Shown: positions 29,598 through 41,880, counted from the first letter of the stretch. The stretch: 64,000 nt of DNA from Cercospora beticola (GCF_033473495.1 NC_088935.1:3224001-3288000), one strand, 5' to 3'. The notes: generated by a model not told the origin, from the sequence alone. A program made the numbers and translations.

Positions 29598-32500
29598 CTA
29601 CTCGTACCTGTAGAAATCAAATTAGCAGTGGCCTAATGATGAACAAATCATTCGCCTTACCGTGGCCCATCATCGTGTGATGCCGCTGGAGTTTCTGCAC
29701 TGTACGGCGCCGGTGTCTCGGGGAACCCTCCTGGTGTTGAGTAGTTGGCGGGAGTGTTATATGCAGCTCCTCTGTAGGCTCCTGGCGTCGGCTGATCGCC
29801 ATAGCCTGCCCCGGGGGTTGGAGCGGAGTACGCCCCTGGCGTTGGCGCCTCAAGACCTGAGCCAGAATATGCGGGTGTCTTTCCGCCTGAATTGGCGACA
29901 TAAGCAGGCGTCCGACCCCCTCCTGCATTAGGATTCCACGCTGATTGCTGTGGCACAGTCAGTAAATTGCTATTCGATCGAACATGTAGGACTTACTGCT
30001 CCGCCTCCCCACACCGAGCCACCTCCGTATGATGTGGCTCCGCCGTAACTGGTCTGCCCGCCGTAAGCCGTCATGCCACCGCCTCCGCCGTAAGCAGTCT
30101 GTCCGCCAGAGGCTTGCCAAGCAGGAGTGCGGCCGCCATCCGCCTTCCAGGCTGGCGTGCGACCTCCAGCTCCCGCGGCGTATGCTGGCGTCCGTCCACC
30201 GCTTGCCATTGGAGGTGCTCCATAGCCAGGCCGGCCTGGAGTCGCACCGCCGATCGGTGGTCCTCTGCCTGGTGCCCCACGAGGTCCTCCAAAGCCGCCG
30301 AATGTGCTCGCATCGGAGCATATAACTTGGCCGGATGTCGCATCAATGACAGCGAGCTTCTCCTTGGGCATAGTGACCTTTTTGTTCTTGCTATGCAGCT
30401 CGACCAGGGCGCCAGCGTCACTCGACTCCTTCACGATACCAATCATGGCTTTCATAGGACCAACCTTGATTTTGACTGTGCGTCCGATGAGTCGATCACG
30501 TCCCCGCTGCACAGGAGGTGGCATTGGAGGAGCTGCACCTCCATTTGGACCTTTGAGCGCTTGATTCATCTTTGTCAAATCGGGACCGACGCGGCCACCT
30601 TTCGCTGCCACTGTGACCACGGTGTTACTACGCGCCACGAAAACGCCGGCGTTCTCTCTGCTCTCTCGCGATTGCGCAAAGACGAAACCGCGGTGGATAT
30701 GCAGAACCTTGCCTTCACGCGCCTCACCGCCGTAGTCCTTGATGGTGTCTTCAGGCTTGATCTCATTTCCGTTGCGATCAGTGGCTGGAGCACCCTCGCG
30801 GCGCTTCTCGATCTTGTTGGAGATCGCAGTGGGCAGCAATGACCGCACACTGCCCAGCTGGTCCAACACACGCAAACTCTCGCGGTCCACCTTCACCACG
30901 CAGCCAACTGTTGATGCATCCAATTGCACTAGATCAAACAGATCGTATTTCGATGCGCCCACAACACCGCCACTGTCGGTGGCCTCTCTCAGATCTTTGG
31001 CGAAGACTGTGATCTCTTGCTGGGTGCTGTCCGTAAGAATTGTGATTCTATCATCGCGCAGACGGACAACCATGCCCACTTCGTCCTGGTATTTGCTGCC
31101 ACCAATGACCTTGACGTGATCTCCCTCCTTAAAGAGCTTGCGCAAATCTTTGATTGGGGCTTCAATCATCTTGCCTGCAAGCGCGCCGGAGTCCACCTGA
31201 ATCTTGATAACTTCGTTGTAGACTTCCGTCGCCCGACCGGTCACACCTTTTTGCTCGCCACGGAAGATCTCTACCTTGTCGCCAGGCAAGTAGTCTGCGC
31301 CCACACCAGCCTTGAGAGTGGCAGCCAAAGCAGCCAAATCCAGATTCTCCGTGCCATCTTCTGTCGCTGCCGCGAATTTGGTGACTTCTTCGAGGGTCGG
31401 ATTGACATCATCTGTCTGCAGATGGCCAATCTTGAAACTTTCGACCAGGAAACCATCGATATACTCTTTTCCCTGATAGGTCCAGCTGTTTCCACTCAGA
31501 CCTCCCTTTTGTGACAAGTATCGGCCATGCTTCCTCTTGGCCTCGCTCTCGCTGAATAGTCGCGCGGGGGGTCTCTGCTTGAATGGCTGTGCCACACGCT
31601 TCCGCTTCATGCCTCCCTGCCCATCAGGCTCCATGACGGCTGCAGCAGCATTGGCATCCTCGGTCTGGCCGTAGTCAAGGCGAGGAATGAGCTTCAGCTG
31701 TACTTCGGTTCCGTTGGGCTCAACTTCATCCACCATGGCAAGATCGCCGGCGTACAGACCCCGTCTAGGACGCACGTACATCCCGGGCTCCAGCTGCTTG
31801 CTTTTCTTGACCCTCAGGAGAGCGGGCATTTCCTCAATTGGGATGAGCTGCGGTTTGGTGCCCATGAAGACATGAGTAACGCCATCAAAGGCCGCAGTGA
31901 CATCGTCCACTCGACGCGCTTCGACGTAGATTTTGCCCATCATAGCACCGGTGCCGGAGCGCTCAAAAGCGGAAAAGATTTGCACTGGCTCTCGAGATCG
32001 CTGGCGCTCCACGATGCGACTTTGCATCGCAAAGATGATTTCACGCTCTTTCCCTGGGCGACACTTCAAGAACCAAATTCGTGGATCGTCTGCATTTGGC
32101 ATGAGCAGACGCTGGGGCACTATTCCAGATCCCGAGCCTGCGGCACGATTCTGTCGTCCATATCTCTCTTTCAATCGCGCTGCGGTCTCCTCGACGTCCA
32201 TGGCTTCCTGCTGTTCACGCTTGCGATCGAGCTCTCTGTGCATGCGATCATCCCTGTCGGCACCAGGAGGCAGCTCCTGGAGATCATCCGGGTGCATTTC
32301 TTCGCCAGGGAGGTCATCTTCTTCCTCGGGCTCCTCTTCATCGTCCTCATCGACTTCGGCTTCGACATCAATGAACTGATTTCGTCTCTGTTTTCGACGC
32401 TTGGTGGGCCGGCCGACATCGTCTTCATCATCCTCGTCCTCTTCCTCTTCTTCGTCTTCCTCTTCTTCCTCCTCATCTTCTTCGCCTTCTTTCGCGTCTT

Positions 32501-32705
32501 CAGCGCCATCTTCGTCGCCGGCCTCCTCCTTTAGTTCATCATCGTCGGCGCCAGCGGCTGCTCGCTGTTTGGCAGGCCTCTCATCCTCATCCTCGTCGAC
32601 CTGCGGTTTTGCATCGTCTTCGTCGTCTGACGCCACGTGTTGACCTGGATTGAAGTCGTCTTCTTCCTCCTCGTCGGGAAACTGCTGGTCAAGGAAGTTG
32701 CTCAT
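29598..32705 (-). CDS. SPT5: Transcription elongation factor SPT5
   Basis: Three exons (32705-29997, 29947-29661, 29607-29598) encode 1001 residues. The N-terminal 200 residues are extremely acidic with a basic break (PTKRRKQRRNQF). An NGN domain begins near residue 207 (RIWFLKCRPGKEREIIFAMQ), and several KOW modules follow, from LEPGMYVRPRRGLYAGDLAM to RTVKIKVGPMKAMIGIVKES near 738. From about 835 the C-terminal region has repeats of the type GGRTPAW/Y, then PTPGAY units, the substrates of CTD kinases in other Spt5 proteins. With Spt4 it forms DSIF, which rides on RNA polymerases I and II. The last coding exon is only 10 bases and completes the ending GPRYE. Reading through the second intron instead would stop directly after GPR. 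It is divergent from the M24 peptidase gene. Confidence 0.95.
32401..32640 (-). repeat. Acidic low-complexity codon run in SPT5
   Basis: GAA/GAG/GAT codons dominate about 240 bases, encoding the Glu/Asp-rich start of Spt5. On the plus strand this appears as a TCTTCC-type simple repeat and opens a false poly-Ser frame. Repeat length probably varies between strains. Confidence 0.8.
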
Positions 32706-33005
32706 TGTGCCTCGCCACGGGCACAGCGCGTGGGTTGTATTTGATGCGGTGCGTGAAAGTGCGCCTGGTGGTCGCGCGCGCGGAAAGACCCTCGAGATGT
32801 GTTGCGATAGATTGTCGAGGTACGGAGGTAATGTGGAATGTAAGTTCGCAGCTGCCTTTGTCTGATGAACGCGGCGGAGCTCGATGTGCCGATGCGCTAG
32901 CGTTCGCTTACAGCCGCACCCGGCACGCCTGCACGTGAAACCAGCCTTCGCTGACAGCACTTGCAGACGCTCAACGTCAACAATAATGAGCACGGTCAAG
33001 TTTAC
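32706..33005. promoter_or_regulatory. Divergent promoter of SPT5 and the M24 peptidase
   Basis: 300 bases between outward-facing ATGs at 32705 and 33006. No TATA box is clear. Chance open frames cross it on both strands. Shared promoter function is inferred from spacing. Confidence 0.45.
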
Positions 33006-34616
33006 ATGGATCGAGACATGTCGAGCTCATCAACTGAGAAGCGTGGATCCGCTTTAGAGCACCGGGTCGTTTCACGGGCTTCCAGTAGGCGACACTGCCA
33101 GACGACGTTGCGGCAATGCTGTGGCGCGGCTTGCCTGCTGCTCCTAGGCCTGCTCGCGGCCTGGAATTCGCGATATTCACTCGAGCTTTCGATGCAGCAT
33201 TTTACGAATTCGAAAGCCATGGTGCATCCATCCCTGCCCTTTGAAAGGATCCCAGGACCTCTCCGCAGAATCCAACAGTGCTCTATCAGCACCCTGCGTA
33301 GAGATACCGGCTTGGATTTCTTGCACGGAGCAGAGTCTCTCGACCTGTCTGAGTTCGTGAGCCGTAGAGACAGCCTGGCCCAAGCGTTGCATGATGAAGA
33401 TATCGACGCCTTTGCTGTTGAGCCTGGATATACTTTTTCCTATTATGCCAGTAAGGTCTAGAGCCCCATGAACCGCACAGCGACATCTCACGAAGCTCAT
33501 ATTGTCCTTTCAACAGACGTGACCCAGCAACAATGGGAAGTATGGGAGCCTGAGGAGCGTCCTTTCATCATGATAGTGAGACCACACCAGACAGCGCTCG
33601 GCCATATTGTCGCGAACACAAGCTTTTTAGTTCCTGCATTCGAAGCCGAGCGTGCACGTTTGTTGAAGATGCCGTTCTCACGAGATATCGATCTGATCAC
33701 GTATGAAGAACATTGGAATCCGTACACGACCTTGCGCTCATCGTACGCCTTCGGATCTTATGGTGAGTCGACGCCGAAGGTCATGGTTGATGAGGAAATG
33801 CGAGACTTCATTTCTCGCGGGCTGATGCAGCATGGATTCGATGTCAAGGGACTAGGAGGTGCCGTGGAGCGTGTCAGGCAGATCAAGTCAGCAGCTGAGA
33901 TACGCATCCTCCGCGCAGTCAACACGGGTACCGTGGAAGCCGTTCGAGCAGTAAGAAAATGTCTGACTAAAGGGCTGAGCGAGACCGAAGTGGCGACAGT
34001 CCTTGACAACACTCTTCGATCAGCGGGGCTCAAACCGTTCTTCGACATCGTGCTATTCGATGAAAACGCGGCCAACCCGCACGGTGGCACCGATGGCATC
34101 AAAAAGCTGGACAGAGAGACGATGATCCTGATTGATGTCGGCGCCCACCTCCACGGATACAGCAGTGACATTTGCAGGAGTTTCTTCCCTCCCTTCTTTA
34201 CTAAACCGAAGAGCCAGCAGGACTGGGATTCACTGGAGTCAGACGTGAAAGAAAAGGTACATGTCTGGAACGTCGTTCTCGATGCCCAAACCGCGTCCCT
34301 CCACGCTTTACACGAGAATTCCACATGTGCTTCGGTTGATCTGGCTGCTCGAGGCGTTATTGAGCAGGCAAGATACGGAGCTGCATTTACTCACAGAGTC
34401 GGGCACGGGATAGGCATCAAGGCTCATGAAAGTCCTTATCTTAACAAAGGCAACAACCAGACCATAATCAAGGCCGGTATGACATTTACGAGCGAACCAG
34501 GCATATATCTGGTGGATAAATTCGGCATAAGACACGAAGATGTGCTACTCGTGCAAGAACATGGGCTTCCTGAGCTACTTACTGGAAGACGAGCGACTAG
34601 TCCTTGGGACCCTTGA
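33006..34616 (+). CDS. M24 family Xaa-Pro aminopeptidase/dipeptidase-like protein, membrane-anchored
   Basis: Exons 33006-33450 and 33517-34616, with a 66-base intron, encode 514 residues. A later ATG at 33018 is possible. After a basic N-terminus a hydrophobic stretch (CCGAACLLLLGLLAAW, near residue 36) looks like a signal anchor, so the enzyme would face the secretory lumen or outside. The creatinase-type N-domain follows (FIMIVRPHQTALGH). The C-terminal pita-bread fold has all five metal ligands: Asp pair in LIDVGAHLHGYSSDICRSF, His in VGHGIGIKAHE, Glu in FTSEPGIYL, Glu in IRHEDVLLV. Such enzymes, usually using Mn, release residues before proline. Relatives with a signal anchor are common in filamentous fungi. 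Exact specificity (aminopeptidase P or prolidase) is not decided by these motifs. Confidence 0.9.
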
Positions 34617-35356
34617 GAGATGGCGTATCTGAAGCGATGAAGCAGTGAAAGGGGCTGCGCCTTGGTCTGATCGTCCGCCGCGACCGTGTTCATGGACATG
34701 TCTAGAATCGGCGTTCGGCTGATGACAGTTCTCACAACCATTTGTTAGTAGTACGTAGCAAATCTGGGTTGAGGGATATTCTAGTCTATCTTGTCAGGCA
34801 ACGGCCGGTCTCACAGTATTTGAAGTGCCAGACTCTTGAATCGAATGAATGCGTTGAGTGGAAGTCGTAGATGCCATTTATGGCGTTGAGATTGTGAGTA
34901 TATTCTGCTTCCAACGAGCTATATAGACATGAGACCGAGTCCTCCCTGGTACTTCATCTGTCTATCTAGATCATAACATTGCGATACCTTGATATAATGG
35001 CTCGACGAAGGCCGGAGACGGACCTGTGCGTCCCTGAACCTGCCGCGAAACTTATCTGCGTGTTAAGCTGACCAAATGTCGTGATGAACAGGAGCAGATC
35101 TTGCACCAGCGACGAAGCTTTGGTCGAGCGCTCATAGCTGATCTACATCCGAGTCTGCCGTGTGGTCTTGTTTTCTGCCAATTGCTGGTTTTCCTACGGT
35201 ACCTCTTGCGGCCTGCATTGTTCCATAATGGGAAGATTGCTGTAGATGAGGTCGAGTGCCGTGCTTGGGTTTCCAAGGTGCGTGCGAGCTCATGACCACT
35301 GCTGCTGAAAAGCGTATGGGTCAAGAAAGATGTGGGTTACAGTATTGCGCGAAGCC
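34617..35356. other. Intergenic, convergent 3' ends
   Basis: 740 bases between the stops of the M24 peptidase (rightward) and the formamidase-like hydrolase (leftward). AT-richer than the flanks; no coding frame of quality, repeat or RNA gene seen. Confidence 0.5.
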
Positions 35357-36271
35357 TCAGATCACACGCATACCGATGAATTCTCGCACAGTGAGTTCAA
35401 TTGCTCGAGCCACTTCGTCGCCATCCTGCCAAACTTGATCGTGTTTCCCTTTCATATCCAGTAACTTAGTCCTTCGAGAACCAGAATCCTGGAATCCTTG
35501 AGCATGTAGCGACTTCATCATAAGCTCGGGCTGCTCCCATTCTACGAGCTCGTCTTCCCGTGAGTGCGCAATGACCACAAGCTTGCCGTCTTCCCAGGTG
35601 TTCTTGAAATCAGCAGACGTTGGGCTTACAGTCTTCCAGGCTGCCTTGTCTGGTCCAAAGGCAGCGGCAACGAAGTCATGATAGAAAGGGCGATCCGAGT
35701 GCCACTCGACGAGTGCAGGAAGATCGTAAAGACCCTCGATGCCCAAGATTGCGAGTGGCGGCACCACGTTGAGCTCCAGGGCTGTGGTAGACTCATACTG
35801 CTGGCCCCAGTATCGTTTCATCGCGACCTGGAGCGCAAGACAGGCGCCACATGAGTGGCCGACCAACAGGTAGCGGTCTTCGAAACGGTAAGTCTCCTGC
35901 AGGTGGAGGATGGCAGCTAGAACATCATTGATATGATCTGGGTGCCTCGCGTTGCGCGCCGGATCAGCCGGATTGGAAGGATATTTGGGATGCCATGGGG
36001 CAGCAGAGAGACGATAATTGATCGAGGCGAATCCTGCAATGTGTTCCACGATGGGTGAGTCGAGCAGGAGTTGCTGCGCCTTATCAAAGTCAGCGGATGA
36101 CTGATCTGGAGCGAGCCAGGCGCCGCCATGAACGTAGACGACCCATATGCGCTGTTGATCGTTTGCAGATGTTGGCCGAGGAATGCATGTTTGCAAGGTG
36201 TTCAGGGAGGATTCGTCGTTGTACGGAATATCCCTGCGGAATTGCGGAAAGCCTTCGTCCGTGGCGCCCAT
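35357..36271 (-). CDS. Alpha/beta hydrolase, kynurenine formamidase-like (BNA7 type)
   Basis: An intronless gene of 304 residues. Near the N-terminus the oxyanion motif VVYVHGGAWLAPDQ is followed by FASINYRLSAAPWHPKYPSN, then ILHLQETYRFEDRYLLVGHS with the nucleophile elbow GHSCGA. Asp in HSREDELVEW and His in KGKHDQVW complete a Ser-Asp-His triad. HGGAW rather than HGGGF and the length around 300 match fungal Bna7, which hydrolyses N-formylkynurenine to kynurenine in the tryptophan-to-NAD pathway. A related carboxylesterase cannot be fully excluded. No signal peptide, so cytosolic. The start at 36271 (MGATDEGFPQFRRDIPYNDE) agrees with the family's usual beginning. Confidence 0.85.
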   Translation of the reverse strand: MGATDEGFPQFRRDIPYNDESSLNTLQTCIPRPTSANDQQRIWVVYVHGGAWLAPDQSSADFDKAQQLLLDSPIVEHIAGFASINYRLSAAPWHPKYPSNPADPARNARHPDHINDVLAAILHLQETYRFEDRYLLVGHSCGACLALQVAMKRYWGQQYESTTALELNVVPPLAILGIEGLYDLPALVEWHSDRPFYHDFVAAAFGPDKAAWKTVSPTSADFKNTWEDGKLVVIAHSREDELVEWEQPELMMKSLHAQGFQDSGSRRTKLLDMKGKHDQVWQDGDEVARAIELTVREFIGMRVI

Positions 36272-37402
36272 CGTGGTCTGAGAGCGACACGTGCGCGGCC
36301 GTGATGGCTGCAGCGATCAATGCTGGGGTTGGTCGAGGATTGTCTAGTAGGCTGAATGGCCACGAGAGATGGGTGAAGGAGTCACAGGCGAGAGCAAGTC
36401 AGCCGCGTCCTCCGCTCCCACTCCTCGGCGGGACAAATGCGCAATACGAGCAAAGCGCAGCGGAGACGGGTGCGACGGGTCGTTGGGCAGAAAAGAATGT
36501 GGCAGCGTCGAGAAATTGGATTAGAAAGGGGGCCTAGACCAGCACAGGCTGTGATACGCGGGATACGGATATGGAGTGGGTGGGCAGCATTTTCGGCGGC
36601 CATGCAGAGCCGCGGGCAAGCCAAGGTGCTCCATGCTCTCCTCCACCACCACGCGTCGGAGCTGGACGGAGATTGATGAGCGTGAGGTTGCGCACGATCA
36701 CGCCGCCGCAGCAGCAGCAGCAAGATGGACAGCGAGGCAGGTGGAGGACGAACGAAGGGGTGGCTGCAGGCGTCTCGTCAGAGTGCATCCGACGGAGCAC
36801 GACCGGACCAGGATGTCCTTTGCACGCTCAGCAACAAGCAAGCGATGTGAGCGCATGACGTAGCCAGCGCGACCCGCCTCGCTGTGCTTCTTCAGCGTTG
36901 ACTCGCCGACCGCCTTTGCAACGACACACTCACCACCTCCTGCTCGACAGCAATAAAGCAGCGACAGTATCAGCAAAACGTATCGCACGCGTCTTGGCCG
37001 ACAGCAGCAGGAGCGCGCGCCGAGCAGCAGCTGAAACGGCAGTCAAGCATCACTTCACAGACTTGGCCGCGCCCCACCATCGCAAGCAAGCCCGCAGCCA
37101 GCAGACGACCCTTTGGGCACCACACAGCATCCTGGCCGCCGAGTGACTGCCTCGCTGCCTCAACGTCGACCTCATCCATCATCATCACCCGCCGCCGCAC
37201 ACGCAGTGCACTGCCGCCCAAAAATCACTCCACCTGCGCAACCTAATCGCCGACCTGCATCCCCACCGACACCACTTCCTCACTCGCCCGTCCTTCCTCA
37301 CCCATTGCTCGACGCCTTTTCTTTCCACTCCACTCTCCTGCTTGCACACACCTACCCATCGACCCCACCGCCGACGAGGTGCCATCGTCGACCGCCGACG
37401 CC
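36272..37402. promoter_or_regulatory. Divergent intergenic region
   Basis: 1.1 kb between the formamidase-like gene (leftward) and the DUF3824 gene (rightward). A GCA trinucleotide run lies at about 36708-36722, and the last 200 bases before the DUF3824 ATG are C-rich and T-rich, as in fungal 5' leaders. Open frames here are chance. Confidence 0.45.
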
Positions 37403-39453
37403 ATGAGCACCTACGACGACGACTACTATGAGCCGCGCCGCTACCGCAATGTAAGTGACAGCTGCCACTGCCTCTGCCCCACCATTGATATACGCCTCGA
37501 GAACTCGCTGACATGTCGCCCTCAGGTCCGCACCCGCCCACGTGACAGAGACGAGCCAGACTACGTTCGCGAAGAGACGTACATCGAGCGAGGCAAGGGC
37601 CCTGGTCCTCGAGGCACTGAAATGGTCTACCGCGGCCGCGACGACAGCATTGAGGACATCCCGCGCGATTTTCCACCAGCCAGCCGTTACGATGATGGCT
37701 ATGGCCCGCCGCTGCGCGCTAGAAGCGTAGGCGGCAGAGGCAGGCGCTACTCGGACGACTACGACGACGATCGCTTCACTGAACGTGGTGCTCCAGTTGC
37801 TGCTGGCGTTGCTGCTGGCTATGCCGCCGGACGTCACGAAGAGCGACGTCGCAAGCACCGTGACGATCGTGGCTACGACTCCGACTACTCTCGCTCTCCA
37901 CCTCGCAAGCCTGAGCGTCGCAAGTCAGGCCTCGAAGATGCTCTCGGTGCTGTTGGTCTCGGTGGCTTGGCTGCCAACATCATGGGCAACAAAGACAAGG
38001 ACCGTGATCGTTCGCCTAGTGGTCGCTCCACCCGCTCTCGCTCGCGAGCTCGGAGCCGTCGAGGCTATTCCTCGAGCCGGAGCCGCAGCCGCAGCAGATC
38101 TCGTGCTGGAGGAGACAAGTCCCGCACCGAACGCAAATGGGCTCAAGCAGCACAAGCAGCACTCGTTGCTGGTGCCGTTGAAGCCTTCCGTTCCCGCAGA
38201 GAGGCTGGCCCATGGACCGGCGAGAAAGGCAGGCGTGTTGCAACCGCTGCACTGGGCGCCGGTGGTATCGACGGTCTGATCGATCGTGACCCCGACAAGA
38301 AGTCCAAGCGCCACCTTGCTGAAGCCGTCATTGGCGGCCTGGCTGCTAATCGACTCGCGAATGGGCCTCGCTCTAAATCTCGCGGTCGTGGCGCCGACTC
38401 TCGTGACGTTTCTCCAGAGGCTCCGCGAGGCATCCGAGCTCGAAGCCGCAGCATCGTGGATCGCCTTCGTGGTCGCTCTCAATCACGCGGCCGTGCTCCG
38501 AGCGAGGACGGCAACGGCGTTGGCCTTGGGAAGAAACTTCTCGGAGCCGGCGCAGTGGCTGGCGCGGGCAAATACATCTACGACCAGGTTCGCTCCAAAT
38601 CCCGTAAGAGACGCTCGCCTTCTCGCGACTCTAGCGCAGACTCGTATGTGCCCTCCCGCCATCGTGCCCGTGACCAGCGCCGCTCACAAGGTTCAGATAC
38701 CGGCAGTACTCGCCGGACAGACGATCGCGACGATCAGGGCGGTCGCGAAGTCGCTCGCGGTACTAGAAGCGGTGCGCTCGCCCCCGCCGCTGCAGGAGGC
38801 GCCGCCGGAGCCATGGCGAAGTCGAACGGCGATGCCAAGAATGACGGGGGCAACGACTCCAGTGATAGTAGTTCTACCACTGACATGGAAAAGACCCGTA
38901 AGCACATGCGCGGTAAAGAGCTCATCACGGCTGGTCTCGCTACTGTCGCGACTATTCATGCAGCACACGGAGTGTATTCGAGTATGGAAGCACATGAGAA
39001 GAGACATCGTCTTGTCGCCGAAGGAGAAATGAGTCCGGAGGAGGCTCGCAAGAAACAAACGAAAGCATGGATCCAAGACGCCGCAGCGGTCGGTATTGCC
39101 GCCCTCGGGATCAAGGGTGCCTTTTCGGAGTGGAAGGAGATGAATGAACAGAGGTATGCCACCATTGTCTGCTGTTTTCTCAAGTTCTTTGCGCCGCTAA
39201 CATATTTCCGCACAGACGTGAAATCCAAGAGATCGAGAAGCGCAAAGGTGCTCGTCGCAAGAAGCGTGCTGCCCGACAAAAGCAGGAGGAGATGGAGAGG
39301 CATGAGCGCATGATGAACATTCTGGAGAAGAATCCACAGCTGGCGATTGGCCACCAGATGCAGCAGAACGGCTATTTCCCGAACACCATGGGAGGTGCTG
39401 CACCGACTCCAGACCAGAGCGGAAATCCCTACGCTTCTGCTCAGAGGTACTAG
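37403..39453 (+). CDS. DUF3824 RS-rich protein
   Basis: Exons 37403-37450, 37526-39153 and 39216-39453, with introns of 75 and 62 bases, encode 637 residues. The N-terminus (MSTYDDDYYEPRRYRN) is a 48-base exon. The body alternates Arg/Ser-dipeptide tracts (SSSRSRSRSRSRAGGDK) with hydrophobic Gly/Ala helices that recur as a set: KSGLEDALGAVGLGGLAANI, RHLAEAVIGGLAANRL, VGLGKKLLGAGAVAGAGKYI. These are the repeating units of the fungal DUF3824 family. A final domain (KELITAGLATVATIHAAHGV) is followed by a basic coiled segment. The family has no settled function; RS content hints at RNA-related or phospho-regulated scaffolding. A GTG-initiated reading from 37379 is not needed. Confidence 0.85.
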
Positions 39454-40886
39454 GCACGCCGTCCTTCTCCTTCTCGACACGAACCCGACTACGGACACCT
39501 ATCACGGGTAGCACGGCTCCGACGACCCTCCTGGTCTCACTCGTCAACAACAAATTGACGCAGTGCGAGAGTTGCCGGAGCCTGTCTTTCTTCTTTCAAC
39601 CAGCGAACTCCTTTCCCAGAATGACGATTTCATGATAATGCGGCAACGACACGATGCATTGTGCTCCGAGGATGGCTATGAGCTGCATGATACCAACGGC
39701 AGGGCAGACGCAGCAGATGAATATGCGCTATGAAGTGACGATGATCATGCTGCAGTAACAGGATAGGACTGAGCACAGAACCTGAATTGCAACACTCGGT
39801 TGTGATTAATATGTTGCTGCTCCACTTTTATCAATTTCCTTTCATGTTTCACGTTCTTGTCGCTCATGAGCTTCGTTCGTGCCACAAGCTACCTTCGTGC
39901 CCAGCGCGCCTCTCCCCAGAACCCTTCATGGCGCTTGGTTTGAGCATGCCTCAGTAATGCTGAGAATGTCCCGGCAGGCTGGCGACGAGTTATCCTGTTG
40001 TCAAACTCCTATTCTGATAACTCGGATTTCTGTTTGAGTTGTCCGCGATGATATTTTGTGACCAGCGGCCGCCGCGGTGCGACAATTCGAGAAGAGACAC
40101 TCAGATTACAGAGTGCAGACGTCTCAATGTTGCCAACTTTGGCAAAGCCATGAATATGATGATAGATACATCGAGTTGAGATGACCGCTCAACAGCTTTC
40201 AGTGCTTCTCACTCATCGTGGGCAGCGTTCCTTTGCTCGACTTCGCTTGTGACTGCTGTGCACGTCTTGTTGTCGTTGTTGTCGTAGCTGCTGTGGAGCC
40301 AGATCCCCGGTACGTAGTCTGTGTCGGCGGGATCGCGATCTGACCAGATGCGGGGAGGAAACTCCAGAGGGTTGCGATTTTGTCCATTTTTTCTCTTCTT
40401 ATTTGAGCGAAAGGCGGGTATGGACTTGTGAGAAATACCTACGGATCACTTGTTATATAGTTGCATGTACACTCGGCATTACATTGTAGGTACATATGCA
40501 CACTTGTGTGGTACCAAACGATGGCGTGATCAATCATTCGTCCCGCTTGCTGTCAAAGCTCCAAAGAGGATCTTGAAGCTCCGGGCTTTGATTACAAAGA
40601 CTGCAAAGATACCCTGGTTCAGTGTCCGATCTCTTTGATGTAGATTGTTGTGAGCTCATCGTCGATACATACGTGCAGTAAGGAAAGTACTTTCGAGGTT
40701 GGAAATTTGGATCGAGTTTTGGGATATCTCAACAAGTCATCACCACGAAACGAATAACGACTTCTTCTGGAGAAACGGGATGGAATCTGCTCGTGGCCAT
40801 GTCTCCGTGTAAAACTGCGCTACAGAGAGTCGTGGGAGACGAGTCCGCCCTCTGTCAACAAACTCGAGCCACTCTCATCATCCACC
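39454..40886. other. Intergenic, with one small ORF
   Basis: 1.4 kb between the stops of the DUF3824 gene (rightward) and AIM24-like gene (leftward). AT-rich compared with the flanks. Apart from the small frame at 40199-40387, listed separately, no gene, repeat or RNA is evident. Confidence 0.45.
40199..40387 (-). CDS. Possible small protein, 62 residues
   Basis: An isolated leftward frame in a gap between convergent genes. It begins MDKIATLWSFLPASGQIAIP, has a run of six Thr, and ends basic and polar. The start is followed by normal codon use, and the ATG is preceded by a pyrimidine-rich leader (TTCTCTTC on the plus strand). It could be a short secreted or regulatory peptide, or chance. No homologue is recognised. 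Confidence 0.25.
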   Translation of the reverse strand: MDKIATLWSFLPASGQIAIPPTQTTYRGSGSTAATTTTTTRRAQQSQAKSSKGTLPTMSEKH

Positions 40887-41880
40887 TCAACGAGCTCCCG
40901 CAAGGCTCCGAACGTAGTTCTCGAACTCTTCAGCGTTGCGAGTCTGGACGTAGACTGAGCCTGGGCCTGTGAAGCGACACACCAAGCCTTCACCAGTCTT
41001 CAGACCCGTCATCGAGCCGCCGCCAGCTTTCTCGATCTTGTAGTCGCAATTCCAGGCCACGAGATGCCCGTTATCAACAATATGCTGTTCTCCTTGGGCG
41101 AGCTAGCGTAAACAGAATTGTCAGTAAGAATGCATAAACGATGTTCATCACAACACATACATCGAGACGATCCACAGCGCCAAAGCTCGTGAGCCACACC
41201 AAGCCTTGGCCGCCGATTCGATAGATAAACAGATCCTCGCCAGAAAACATAGCCTTGCCAAAGCCCTGCGCCTTAGTCTCCTTTGTAATCTGTTGAGTAC
41301 AGGCCAAAAAGGCATCCTTTCCGATCGTCCATTGATGAGACGGGTCAACTTGAAGGGTGATGATATCGCCAAACAAGGTAGGACCAAGAGCGAGACGCCC
41401 ATAGCCAGCATAAGAACTTTCGGCCATCTCTCCTCCAGTGAAGAGCTTCTTCATGCTGAATTTCACCTTGCCAGAAAGTTGAACCGTGCCTGCCATGTGG
41501 ATCATTGCTCCGGAGCGACTTCGTACTGTCCCACCTTGCTGAAGGTCGATGTTCAGTACAGCATTGGTGTCGCGGTGGGTGACGCTGTACGAGCCGCCTT
41601 GGAACGAGCCATGATCTCCTTGCCCTGCCGCCTGTGGTGCGGCGCTCGAAGGCGGTGGACCAGACGGTGCCGAGGGATGGTACGATTGCTGGCCATGTGG
41701 TGGTGCTGCGCTCGGAGGCGGTGCGCCAGATGGCGGAGGAGGGAATTGTTGCTGCTGGCCGTACTGTGGTGCTTGAGCTGATGATGGTCAGCGAGGTGTT
41801 GCAAAGGAGAGGGTAGCGACCCTACGAGGCTGTCCGTAAGGCTGCTGTCCATATGCTGGATTTTGCGGTGGTTGAGACAT
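40887..41880 (-). CDS. AIM24 family (TRAP-like) protein
   Basis: Exons 41880-41826, 41777-41161 and 41102-40887 give 295 residues. The first 75 residues are Pro/Gln/Tyr-rich ([20 protein letters not shown]), probably disordered. From [20 protein letters not shown] a beta-rich domain follows: [58 protein letters not shown] and [20 protein letters not shown], the layout of AIM24/TRAP-like proteins of bacteria and fungi. Yeast Aim24 is a mitochondrial protein needed for MICOS stability. The paralogous cytosolic type with a Pro/Gln leader, as here, is common in filamentous fungi and is uncharacterised. There is no obvious mitochondrial presequence, so this one is more likely cytosolic. Confidence 0.85.

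Noticed and set aside
32401..32640. Poly-Ser frame and simple repeat suggesting a separate gene or array
   Set aside because: It is the reverse strand of the Glu/Asp codons of SPT5; the repeats are not separated by unique spacers, so it is not a CRISPR-like array.
38286..39032. 248-codon plus-strand frame
   Set aside because: Overlaps the DUF3824 gene in another frame and merely reflects its RS/Gly/Ala-repetitive codons.
39955..39985. Short similarity to 28015-28040 (both contain GCTGA, a purine-rich step and ATGTCCC)
   Set aside because: Only about 17 bases align with mismatches; too short to claim a dispersed repeat.
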